From Candidatus Peregrinibacteria bacterium (lineage in GTDB: Bacteria > Patescibacteriota > Gracilibacteria > UM-FILTER-43-11 > JACRIE01), in NCBI GenBank assembly GCA_016220165.1, contig JACRIE010000010.1:1-64000 (forward strand): a stretch of DNA of 64,000 nucleotides. Reading direction: 5' to 3'. The notes beneath the pieces are model-generated. The model searched no databases. It saw only the letters and a program-made list of their open reading frames with translations, and was not told the DNA's origin. Positions 51,227 to 60,188 of this stretch are shown in pieces. Every line of letters begins with the position of its first letter. Position 1 is the first letter of the stretch. A program made the translations under genes and the position numbers.

Positions 51227-52894
51227 ATGAGGAATTGCATCCGCTGTAAATCACCGTTCGAAATCACCCCGTCCGACCGGCAGTTTTACCAAAAAATTGC
51301 GCCGCGGTTCGGCGATAAGACGTTTCCGGTGCTTGATCCTGTCCAGTGTCCCACATGCCGCCAAAGGAATCGAACGGCGTATCGCAACTTCAGAAATTTA
51401 TACCATCGCAAGTGCGATTTGACCGGAAAATCGATCATTTCGATGTATGACACGGACGCCCCATTCCCGGTCTACGACTACGACGCGTGGCATGGCGATG
51501 GCTGGGACGCGATGACGTATGCGAAGGGCTACGATTCGAATCAGTCTTTTTTAGAGCAATACAAAGCCTTATCCGACGTGGTGCCGCGCTACAACGTCCA
51601 CAACATCCAATGCGACAACTGCCGTTATTCCAATTTCGCGTTCAGCTCAAAGGACTGTTATCTCATTTTTGGCTGCGTGATGAGCGAGCAGTGCTATTTT
51701 GGCCACATTGTCTGGGAATCGGAAGGATGTCTGGACTGTCTCTACGCCTATCGCTGTAAATACTGCTACGAGTGTGTGGACTGCGTGGAGAGCTACGAAC
51801 TGTTTTTCAGCCAGGAATGCGTGAATTGTGTTTCCAGTTATTTTTTGTACGACTGCCGCGATTGCGAAAATTGTTTCGGGTGCGTCGGACTTTTCAAAAA
51901 GAAATATTACATTTTTAATCAGCCTTTCTCGAAGGACGAGTATCTGGCCAAAATAGCGGAATTAAAATTTCTGTCCCGAGAAATCCAGGTTGTTGTATTG
52001 AAGCGGTTTGATGAGCTGAAGGCAAAGCATATTCATCGTCACTTCATCGGCTCTCAGAATGAGGATGTGAGCGGCGATCATATTTATTTTTCGAAAAATG
52101 TTCATCACTCCTTTGACGCCAAGCAGTGTGAAGACAGCCGCTTCCTTTACACGGCGAAAACGACCAAAGATTCCTACGACATCTCCTTCACAGGCGCTCC
52201 GGCGGAACTGTGCTACAACTCCCTGACGATGTTCAGCGCGCAAAACGTCATCGCGAATCAGTCAACGCCCAACTGCAGCAACGCTTATTATTCCGAATTT
52301 TGTTACAACAGTCAGTATATTTTTGGCTGCAATGGTCTGAAGTATAAAAAATATTGCATTCTCAATAAGCAGTATTCAAAAGAAGCGTATGAACGCCTTG
52401 TGCCGCAGATCATCGAAGGCATGATCAGAGACAGAACATGGGGTAACTTTTTTCCGATGGCTCATAGTCCCTTCGCCTACAACGAAGCCGTGGTTCAGGA
52501 ATACCAGCCGCTCACCAAAGAACGGTGTGTGGCAAACGGATGGCGATGGAAAGAGGATGTCTCCAATAAATCCTACAAAGGACCGGTGTACGAAATCCCC
52601 GAAAACAGCAAAGATGCGCAGGACGATATTGTCGATCATATCCTGACGTGTGAAACGGGCGGTAAGCCGTACAAGCTCATTCCCCAGGAGCTTCAATTCT
52701 ATCGCAAATACAATCTCCCCATCCCTCGCCTGCATTCCGACGAACGCCATCGCCGGCGCATGGCCATGCGCAACCCGCGCGAGCTCCACGCTCGCACCTG
52801 CGTCAAGTGCCAAGCCCCGATCAGGACAACGTACGCGCCCGAACGGCTGGAGATTATATATTGTGAAGCGTGTTACCTTAAAGAAGTCTACTAA
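51227..52894 (+). CDS. Cys-rich zinc-ribbon / solenoid family protein, paralog 1
   Basis: MRNCIRCKSPFEITPSDRQFYQKIAPRFG...CYLKEVY; start refined from ORF 51173. Confidence 0.85.
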   Translation: MRNCIRCKSPFEITPSDRQFYQKIAPRFGDKTFPVLDPVQCPTCRQRNRTAYRNFRNLYHRKCDLTGKSIISMYDTDAPFPVYDYDAWHGDGWDAMTYAKGYDSNQSFLEQYKALSDVVPRYNVHNIQCDNCRYSNFAFSSKDCYLIFGCVMSEQCYFGHIVWESEGCLDCLYAYRCKYCYECVDCVESYELFFSQECVNCVSSYFLYDCRDCENCFGCVGLFKKKYYIFNQPFSKDEYLAKIAELKFLSREIQVVVLKRFDELKAKHIHRHFIGSQNEDVSGDHIYFSKNVHHSFDAKQCEDSRFLYTAKTTKDSYDISFTGAPAELCYNSLTMFSAQNVIANQSTPNCSNAYYSEFCYNSQYIFGCNGLKYKKYCILNKQYSKEAYERLVPQIIEGMIRDRTWGNFFPMAHSPFAYNEAVVQEYQPLTKERCVANGWRWKEDVSNKSYKGPVYEIPENSKDAQDDIVDHILTCETGGKPYKLIPQELQFYRKYNLPIPRLHSDERHRRRMAMRNPRELHARTCVKCQAPIRTTYAPERLEIIYCEACYLKEVY

Positions 52895-52986
52895 TCAGTC
52901 CGTAGTCCGTAGCAATGTAGTTCGTAGTAAAATTTAAATTAACTACTAACTACTAACTACTAACTACGGACTACTAACTACGGACT
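52895..52986. repeat. GTCCGTAGT / ACTACTAACT word hairpin leader
   Basis: TCAGTCCGTAGTCCGTAG...ACTACTAACTACTAACTACGGACTACTAACTACGGACT. Confidence 0.85.
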
Positions 52987-54609
52987 ATGCAGTGTATCCA
53001 GTGCAAATCACCCTTCGAAATAACCTCCGCCGACTGGGCGTTTTATCAAAAAATGTCCGTGCCGGATCCGAAATTATGTCCCGATTGCCGTCAGCAGCGA
53101 CGGCTGAGCTTTCGCAACGAGCGGAGCCTCTATCATCTCAAGTCCCACCTGAGCGGCAAACAGATGATCTCGATGTATTCGCCGGATAAGCCCTACAAAG
53201 TGTACGACCAGTCCGAATGGTGGGGCGATCAGTGGGATGGGCTCACGTACGGACGCGACTTCGATTTCAATCGGCCTTTTTTCGAGCAATTCCACGAATT
53301 AATGCTGGAGGTTCCGCGCATCAACTTAATCAATCGGGAGCACGAGAACAGCGAATACTGCAACTTCGCGATCAAAAACAAAAATTCCTACCTTCTATTC
53401 ACTTCGGCGGAATGCGAGGACTCCTATTACTGCAACCGCTCATGGAAACTCAAAGATGTGTGCGATGCTTCGAACGCGAACGAATGCGAATTATCTTATG
53501 AGATCATCGACTCAGACCATTGCTATCACTGCGCTTGGCTCCAGAATGCCTCCAATTGCTCCGATTGTTTTTTGGGATACAACCTCAAAGGATGTCATCA
53601 TTGCTTCGGATGCTATGGATTAACAAACGCTTCGTATCGCGTAGGCAATAAACAGCTCACGAAGCAGGCCTACGAGGAGCTACTGCCGTCCCTGTGGAAA
53701 GATTTCAAAAAAGTTCAGAAGAATTATCAGCAGCATCTTCAGAAGCTTCCCCGAAAATACATCGACGGAATTAATGTCGAGGATTGCACCGGAAACGCGC
53801 TGTTTCACTCCAAAAACTGCAAAAACTGTTTCGAACTGATGAATGGGCAGGATTGCCGGTATGTCGCGAATGTCACCTACATGAAAGATTCGTACGATAT
53901 CAACAACGACGACAACTCCGAATTGGTTTACGAAGCGGTCGGCAGTGAGTCGAACTACTTTCATCGCTTCAACGACATTTGCTGGTTCAACACCAACATC
54001 ACGTATTGCAGTCTGTGTTTCAGTTCTCACGATCTTTTCGGCTGCGTCGGATTGCGCCATAAAGAGTACTGCATTTTAAACAAACAATATTCTAAGGAAG
54101 AATATGAACAAATCGTGGGCCAAATCGTTGGCCATATGGTGGCCACGAAGGAGTGGGGCGAATTTTTTCCATCCACCATTTCACCCTTCGCGTACAACGA
54201 GACCATGGCGGTCGAGCACTTCCCGCTCAAAAAAGAGGAAGTCCTCAGACGTGGCTTGGCATGGAAGGATGACGATGGGAAAAAGAGCTACAAAGGGCCA
54301 CAGGTTGATGTTCCTCGAAAAATCGAAGACGTCACGGACGACATCGTGAACCAGATCCTTCTTTGCGAAGTGACGGGAAAGCCTTACAAAATCACGCCCC
54401 AGGAGCTCCGCCTCTATCGCAAATTAGATATTCCCGTCCCGCGCCGCTGTCCGGATCAGCGCCACCAAGATCGCCTTGCTCTCCGCAACCCACGAAAATT
54501 GTACGCCCGCACCTGCGTCAAGTGCTCCGCGCCCATTCAAACGACGTATGCGCTCAATCGCCCCGAGATCGTGTACTGTGAAACGTGTTATCTCAAGGAA
54601 ATTTATTAA
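52987..54609 (+). CDS. Cys-rich zinc-ribbon / solenoid family protein, paralog 2
   Basis: MQCIQCKSPFEITSADWAFYQK...YCETCYLKEIY. Confidence 0.88.
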   Translation: MQCIQCKSPFEITSADWAFYQKMSVPDPKLCPDCRQQRRLSFRNERSLYHLKSHLSGKQMISMYSPDKPYKVYDQSEWWGDQWDGLTYGRDFDFNRPFFEQFHELMLEVPRINLINREHENSEYCNFAIKNKNSYLLFTSAECEDSYYCNRSWKLKDVCDASNANECELSYEIIDSDHCYHCAWLQNASNCSDCFLGYNLKGCHHCFGCYGLTNASYRVGNKQLTKQAYEELLPSLWKDFKKVQKNYQQHLQKLPRKYIDGINVEDCTGNALFHSKNCKNCFELMNGQDCRYVANVTYMKDSYDINNDDNSELVYEAVGSESNYFHRFNDICWFNTNITYCSLCFSSHDLFGCVGLRHKEYCILNKQYSKEEYEQIVGQIVGHMVATKEWGEFFPSTISPFAYNETMAVEHFPLKKEEVLRRGLAWKDDDGKKSYKGPQVDVPRKIEDVTDDIVNQILLCEVTGKPYKITPQELRLYRKLDIPVPRRCPDQRHQDRLALRNPRKLYARTCVKCSAPIQTTYALNRPEIVYCETCYLKEIY

Positions 54610-54644
54610 TTTGGCATGTCGTTTCTGGGGGCCTTCCCCCATTC

Positions 54645-54710
54645 TGTCATTCCCTCACCTCTTAATGTCATTCCCTCACCTCTTAATGTCATTCCCGCGG
54701 AGGCGGGAAT
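54645..54710. repeat. 21-nt tandem repeat followed by dRS3-like inverted repeat
   Basis: TGTCATTCCCTCACCTCTTAA x2 then TGTCATTCCCGCGGAGGCGGGAAT. Confidence 0.85.
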
Positions 54711-55194
54711 CTACCCCAATCTCCGATTCGACCGCACTTCTTCGGAATCCACCCAACGTTAATTTATACGTTATTCCCTCCTTCCACTGAGGGTTGTTCC
54801 ATTGTTGAAATCCGAATTTTGCGCAGAGCTTTTGCATGGGGACATTCTCAAAAGCAGTCTCAGTCACGACGCCTTTCGCGCCTTTCTTTTTGGCGTGGTC
54901 GATGCACCGCTTCATGAGTTCCTGGCCCAAACCGAGTTTTTGAAAATTCGGATCAACGAGGATCTCCCGGATGAAGAAATAATTATTTTCCCACCAGTCT
55001 CTATCCACCGAGCAAAAGGCCGTGAATTCGCCGTTATTTTTCGCGAGAATGTATAAACTATCCTTTAGCGCGAAGCGTTTTTTCAGCAATTCAATCGTGG
55101 TCTGATCGAAGGTGTAATTGAAAGACGTTTTATCGCGCAAAATCTCGATTGCTTCTGCCTTTTTGATGGTTGAATAACGAATGTTCATATCCAT
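54676..55194 (-). CDS. GNAT family N-acetyltransferase
   Basis: FFIREILVDPNFQKLGLGQELMKRCIDHAKKKGAKGVVTET. Confidence 0.88.
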   Translation of the reverse strand: MDMNIRYSTIKKAEAIEILRDKTSFNYTFDQTTIELLKKRFALKDSLYILAKNNGEFTAFCSVDRDWWENNYFFIREILVDPNFQKLGLGQELMKRCIDHAKKKGAKGVVTETAFENVPMQKLCAKFGFQQWNNPQWKEGITYKLTLGGFRRSAVESEIGVDSRLRGNDIKR

Positions 55195-55297
55195 TTTTTT
55201 GTCAATTTATGATACCAAATTTTGGGGATAAACCTAAATTGTAAAGAATAAAAACAATTATTTTGACAAATATTCTGACATTTGGTAGCATGGGTGC

Positions 55298-56155
55298 ATG
55301 AAACATCTTCAGAAATTTCGTCATCAATGTGGCTATTCTCAGGCCTATATGGCCAAAGAGCTAGGCGTCTCACGCCCCACGTATATCCAGATCGAAAAGG
55401 GCGAGCGCGAGCTCACGGTTTCCGAAGCCCAAAAGTTGGCCGCGCTATTCGACATGACGTTGGAAGAGTTCCTCAGCGGCGCGATAAAGAAGGAAGCGAA
55501 CGTGAAGTTCAATAAGTCCGAAAAGGGCTCGTTGCGCATCCAGGTGCCGGCCGATAAAATCCAAAAATTCAAAGAAATCCTGCTCTACATCCTCGCGAAA
55601 ATCGGCGCGCGTCCGAACATCGGGGAAACCGTTTTATACAAACTGCTCTATTTCATCGATTTCGATTATTACGAAAAGTACGGCAAGAAGCTGATCGGCG
55701 CGACCTACATCAAAAACCATTACGGCCCTACGCCCGTTGAGTTCAAGAAGATCACGGAGCAGATGGAGAAGGAAAAATCGTTGGAAAAAATTAAAAGCCG
55801 TTATTTTCAGTACCAACAGAGGAAATATCTGCCCCTAAAGGACTCCGACTTATCCATACTGACGGCGCAGGAAAAGGAATTCATCGATAAAACGCTCGAG
55901 CGATTGGCGGACAAAAATGCCAGACAGTTGAGCGACTATTCCCATGGCGATCACCCTTGGCAGGCAACTCCGGAGGGCCAGATCATTGACTACAACCGCG
56001 TATGGGACCGTCAGTCGCCTTACGCCGAGCGCGACCACTTAGGCTCATGGCTCGATGCCGGGGCCATGGACACGCATAAAAACCTTCCCCCGCTCACCAG
56101 AGAAGAATATCAGTATTATATGTCTTTACCCGAAGAAAAAGATGAAACAAGGTGA
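55298..56155 (+). CDS. XRE-HTH plus Panacea (DUF4065) antitoxin-like protein
   Basis: HTH MAKELGVSRPTYIQIEKGERELTVSEAQKLA; Panacea-like ETVLYKLLYFIDFDYYEKYGKKLIGATYIKNHYGPTP. Confidence 0.85.
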   Translation: MKHLQKFRHQCGYSQAYMAKELGVSRPTYIQIEKGERELTVSEAQKLAALFDMTLEEFLSGAIKKEANVKFNKSEKGSLRIQVPADKIQKFKEILLYILAKIGARPNIGETVLYKLLYFIDFDYYEKYGKKLIGATYIKNHYGPTPVEFKKITEQMEKEKSLEKIKSRYFQYQQRKYLPLKDSDLSILTAQEKEFIDKTLERLADKNARQLSDYSHGDHPWQATPEGQIIDYNRVWDRQSPYAERDHLGSWLDAGAMDTHKNLPPLTREEYQYYMSLPEEKDETR

Positions 56156-56477
56156 TATTTATTTGGTGAATTGGAGTCCGAGCGTAGGGCATGAATTTCA
56201 GAAGGTCAGACCGGCGATTGTTTTATCGGGCGACGCTATTCTAAAACGATCCAATCTGATTGCGTTCGTAGCAATAAGCAGTCAAAAGGCAAAGCATTTT
56301 GTCGATGATATTTTTATTGCGAAAGATTCTGAAAATAATCTTTTTGAGGATTCAGTCATAAAAATGCATCACATCAGTTCATTTGATTATAACCGCGTGA
56401 TTAAAAAAGTCGGTCGAATCAGTGAGCCATTACTGGCAGAAATAAAGATAAAAATCAGGGAACATTTTAATCTATGA
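56142..56477 (+). CDS. PemK/MazF-family toxin
   Basis: MKQGDIYLVNWSPSVGHEFQKVRPAIVLSGDAIL; overlaps the Panacea gene. Confidence 0.85.
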   Translation: MKQGDIYLVNWSPSVGHEFQKVRPAIVLSGDAILKRSNLIAFVAISSQKAKHFVDDIFIAKDSENNLFEDSVIKMHHISSFDYNRVIKKVGRISEPLLAEIKIKIREHFNL

Positions 56478-56759
56478 ACATTTCTTTTCCCACAGCGTCT
56501 CAAACAAATTCAGCTGAATTTGATAAATTTCCGGGCTCTCGATGAGAAGCCCGAAGTCTTCTTTTTCGGAAGAAATAAAAGAAACTCGGCCGTCGTACAG
56601 ATACATCGTCGCGGGGAAGCTCATGGCCGCGGGCAGGTAGCGGAGTTCACGCACGTCTTTCGGCTTGCTCGGCCATCGCTCCTTGATGTCTTTCGCCTTG
56701 TTGCGCATGACGCGGAGCGAGATGCTGGACTGGATGAGTCTGTTTACAATTGCCAGCAA
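56472..56759 (-). pseudogene. Remnant of a TrmB-family regulator (C-terminal part only)
   Basis: RELRYLPAAMSFPATMYLYDGRVSFISSEKEDFGLLIESPEIYQIQLNLFETLW resembles TrmB C-termini; HTH missing. Confidence 0.55.
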
Positions 56760-56793
56760 TAATCTAACATAATAGGCCTATAATCGCTTTCGT

Positions 56794-58440
56794 ATGACCA
56801 CCTGCCAAGAATGTTCCAAAGGATTCGAAACACCGGACGTCGCCAAGAAAATCTTCGCGAAAATCAACGCGCCATTGCCAACACTCTGCCCCGACTGCCG
56901 ACAGCGGCAGCGATGCGCGTGGCGCAACGAGCGCTCGCTCTACAAGCGCACATGCGACCTGACGGGCCGCGAGACCGTCTCATTCTATCCCGCGAATTCG
57001 CCTTACAAAGTATACAGCAAAGACGCTTGGTGGTCGGACGACTGGGATCCTCTGGAGTACGGCCGTGAGTGCGATTTCAACCGGCCCTTTTTCGATCAGT
57101 TCGGCGAGCTTCTCATGGCCGTCCCGCACATGGCCCTCATTGTCTCCCATGGCGAAAACAACGACTATTGCCCCTATTCCGTCTATTACAAGGATTCCTA
57201 TATGTGCGTTTCCGGCGTGGTCGGCGAAAATATTTATTACAGCTATTGGACGAACGACTCGCGCGATTGCATGGACTGTAACGCCTGTTTTCGTTGCGAA
57301 CGATGTTACGAATGCATGCACTGCGACACGCTTTACAGCTCCATTTTTTGCAGGGATTGTCGGAACGGAAACGATTTGAGCTTCTGCGCGAACTGCGACG
57401 GTTGCAAAAACTGCATCGGCTGTTATGGTCTCCGCAATCAGGAGTATCAGATTTTTAACAAACCGGTTTCCAAAGAAGCGTTCAAAAAATTCAGCGAAGA
57501 ACTCCGCTCCGGCGCCCCGCGACTCGAGGCAATGAAAGAAGAGTTCGCCAACTATCTATTAAAGTTTCCGCAACAGGCGCTCCAAAATATTAATTGCGAA
57601 AACTGCACAGGCGATTACCTCAGAAGCTGCCGCAACGCGCTGGAGTGTTATATGGCGGAAAACCTCGAAGATTGCGCGTACGCCTGGAATATCCCGCAGG
57701 GCGCGAAAGACGCCTGTGACATCAATTACACGCCCAAAGGCGAGCTCATCTATAACGCCATGAGCGGCACCAACAGCTCAAGGTCTATGGCGCTGGTGCA
57801 TGGCTGGGATTTATCCGAGAGTTTTTATTGCTTCGAGTGTTTTTACGGCAACGATCTCTTCGGTTGCGTTGGTTTGAAGCACAAAAAATACTGTATTCTC
57901 AATAAGCAGTATTCAAAAGAGGATTACTTTAACCTTAAATCTTTAATCATTAATCATATGGGGAAGACTGGCGAGTGGGGGCAATTTTTCCCTATCGCGC
58001 TGTCGCCGTTCGCGTACAACGAGACCATCGCGCAGGAATATTTCCCGCTGACGAAAGAACAAGCCGTTCAAAAAGGCTGGCGCTGGAAGGATCCGGAAAT
58101 AGCTCATTTGGACGTCAAAAAAATCATCCCCGCGGCCAAGCTCCCGGACAACGTCAGCGGCATTCCGGACGACATCCTCAACTGGGCCATTCAGTGCGAA
58201 GTCACCCATCGCCCCTTCCGCATCGTGGCGCAGGAGCTCAAGTTTTACCGGGACATGGGTCTGCCCATTCCACACCTCCATCCGGACGAGCGCTACCGCA
58301 GGCGCAAGGCGCTCGAAAACTCGCGGCGCCTCTACGCTCGGACGTGCGCCAAGTGTCAGGCGCCGATCGAAACAACGTACCAGCCCGAAAGGCTGGAGAT
58401 CGTGTATTGCGAGGCCTGCTACTTGAAAGAGGTCTACTAA
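56794..58440 (+). CDS. Cys-rich zinc-ribbon / solenoid family protein, paralog 3
   Basis: MTTCQECSKGFETPDVAKKIFAKINAP...YCEACYLKEVY. Confidence 0.88.
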   Translation: MTTCQECSKGFETPDVAKKIFAKINAPLPTLCPDCRQRQRCAWRNERSLYKRTCDLTGRETVSFYPANSPYKVYSKDAWWSDDWDPLEYGRECDFNRPFFDQFGELLMAVPHMALIVSHGENNDYCPYSVYYKDSYMCVSGVVGENIYYSYWTNDSRDCMDCNACFRCERCYECMHCDTLYSSIFCRDCRNGNDLSFCANCDGCKNCIGCYGLRNQEYQIFNKPVSKEAFKKFSEELRSGAPRLEAMKEEFANYLLKFPQQALQNINCENCTGDYLRSCRNALECYMAENLEDCAYAWNIPQGAKDACDINYTPKGELIYNAMSGTNSSRSMALVHGWDLSESFYCFECFYGNDLFGCVGLKHKKYCILNKQYSKEDYFNLKSLIINHMGKTGEWGQFFPIALSPFAYNETIAQEYFPLTKEQAVQKGWRWKDPEIAHLDVKKIIPAAKLPDNVSGIPDDILNWAIQCEVTHRPFRIVAQELKFYRDMGLPIPHLHPDERYRRRKALENSRRLYARTCAKCQAPIETTYQPERLEIVYCEACYLKEVY

Positions 58441-58464
58441 AATATTTATTCAATGAAGGTAGGA

Positions 58465-58634
58465 GAGGGAAACTCACCCCGTTTACAATCTGGGCAACTT
58501 CCCCTCTCTACTCAGAGAGAGGGCCTGAATAGAGAGAGTAGCCTCGAAGCCTGTTCTGACTTAAAAACTTTTGCCCTTCTCTGGGCAGAGAGGGACAAAA
58601 GTTTTCCTCTTCACGAATGGGGTGAGTTTCCCTC
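58465..58634. mobile_element. Terminal-inverted-repeat hairpin element, copy 4
   Basis: GAGGGAAACTCACCCCGTTTAC ... GAATGGGGTGAGTTTCCCTC with internal hairpins. Confidence 0.75.
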
Positions 58635-58917
58635 TACGGCGTAGCCGTTTTTTCAAAAAAGCTGAGAGTAGGTCTATTGCCGACTAGAATGTCCCGCAAA
58701 AATATTAATTAGATAATATTTTTTTAAGAGATGCTATCTAAAATGGTGTTAAATTTTTCAACAGATTATTTTTTGGTCCGAAAAAAACAGCGGAACAAAA
58801 TAACGCGTTCGGGTCTGTCATTTTTTGCAACAGCCGAAAGCACGCTTTTTTTCCGTCTTGAATATTCAATCGGAGGGTGACCATAGTAGCTCGTAATCAT
58901 TTTTTAATTCCCTCCTT

Positions 58918-60123
58918 ATGATCAATGCCGGAGACACCGCCTTTGTCCTTATCTCGGCCGCATTGGTTGCCGTCATGACGCCGGGGCTCGCCTTTTTCTA
59001 TGGCGGTCTCGTCAAACGGAAGAATGTCCTCACCATCATGATGCAGAGCTTTATCTCGATGGGCGTCGTGACCGTCTTGTGGGCGCTGTTCACTTTTTCA
59101 CTCGCCTTCGGCGACGACTTCCACGGTCTGATTGGTAATTTTAAATACGCGTTCATGCATGGCGTGGGGCTGGACTCGGTCGCGAGTTACGGTCCGCACA
59201 TCCCGTTTTTGGCGTTCTTCGTCTTTCAGATGATGTTCGCCATCATCACGCCCGCCTTGATCACGGGCGCGTTCGCCGACCGGATGAATTTCAAAAGCTA
59301 CCTCCTCTTTTTGGTTTTTTGGAGCGTACTGATTTACGCGCCTTTGGCGCATTGGGTGTGGGGCGGCGGACTCATCGCCAGCTTGGGCGCGCTTGATTTC
59401 GCCGGCGGAACGGTCGTCCATATCAGCGCCGGCATGGCGGCGCTCGCGTCGGTTTTTGTTTTGGGGAAGCGCAAACATACGGCTCATTTGCCGCACAACA
59501 TTCCGTACGTGGCGCTCGGCACGGCGTTGCTCTGGTTCGGATGGTACGGGTTCAACGCGGGGAGCGCTCTCGGGGCGACGCCTCAGGCCGCAGCCGCGTT
59601 CGCCAACACGGACATCGCCGCCTCCGTGGCCATGGTGACATGGCTGGCGCTTTCGTGGCTCGTCGACAAGCGCCCGAGCATGGTAGGCTCGCTCACTGGC
59701 GTCTTGGCGGGACTAGTAGCCATCACGCCCGCCGCAGGATACGTTCAGCCGTGGGCTTCCTTGGTTATCGGCATCCTCGCGTCGGTCGTTTGTTTTTACG
59801 CCATCAAGTTTCGCATGAAAATGGGGTGGGACGACGCGCTCGACGTGTGGGGGTGTCATGGCGTCGGCGGGATCGTCGGGTCGATTCTGACCGGCGTGTT
59901 CGCGTCTAAGGCCATTGGCGGCGTGTCCGGCTGGATCGAGGGAAATCCGGGTCAATTCCTGGCGAATCTGGAGGGTACCCTGATTTCCATCGTGTTCGCG
60001 TTCACGGCCACCTTTCTGCTTTTGAAAATCCTCAAACAGTTCATGACGTTCGAGATTGTGACCAAAGAAGAAACCGAAGGCTTGGATCGCGCGCTTCATG
60101 GCGAGGAGGCCTATGATTTTTGA
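58918..60123 (+). CDS. amtB: Ammonium transporter (Amt/MEP family)
   Basis: MTPGLAFFYGGLVKRKNVLTIMMQSF; GGTVVHISAGMAALASVFVLGKR; DVWGCHGVGGIVGSILTGVFA. Confidence 0.96.
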   Translation: MINAGDTAFVLISAALVAVMTPGLAFFYGGLVKRKNVLTIMMQSFISMGVVTVLWALFTFSLAFGDDFHGLIGNFKYAFMHGVGLDSVASYGPHIPFLAFFVFQMMFAIITPALITGAFADRMNFKSYLLFLVFWSVLIYAPLAHWVWGGGLIASLGALDFAGGTVVHISAGMAALASVFVLGKRKHTAHLPHNIPYVALGTALLWFGWYGFNAGSALGATPQAAAAFANTDIAASVAMVTWLALSWLVDKRPSMVGSLTGVLAGLVAITPAAGYVQPWASLVIGILASVVCFYAIKFRMKMGWDDALDVWGCHGVGGIVGSILTGVFASKAIGGVSGWIEGNPGQFLANLEGTLISIVFAFTATFLLLKILKQFMTFEIVTKEETEGLDRALHGEEAYDF

Positions 60124-60188
60124 GTGCATGCATGGCGAGACTCTGCTATACTGATCTTCAAGTCCCTCCGCGCTCAATCCTTTGTTTC

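Noticed and set aside
52895-52986. CRISPR-like reading of the ACTACTAACT repeats
   Set aside because: Units are too short and adjacent, with no spacers; both arms pair as a hairpin.
22326-58634. CRISPR array interpretation of the repeated AAACTCACCCC sequences
   Set aside because: Copies are far apart, inverted at element ends, with no regular spacers and no cas genes.
58918-60123. Alternative genetic code (TGA as Gly) as in some CPR lineages
   Set aside because: TGA terminates several intact genes here, including amtB, so standard code 11 fits.
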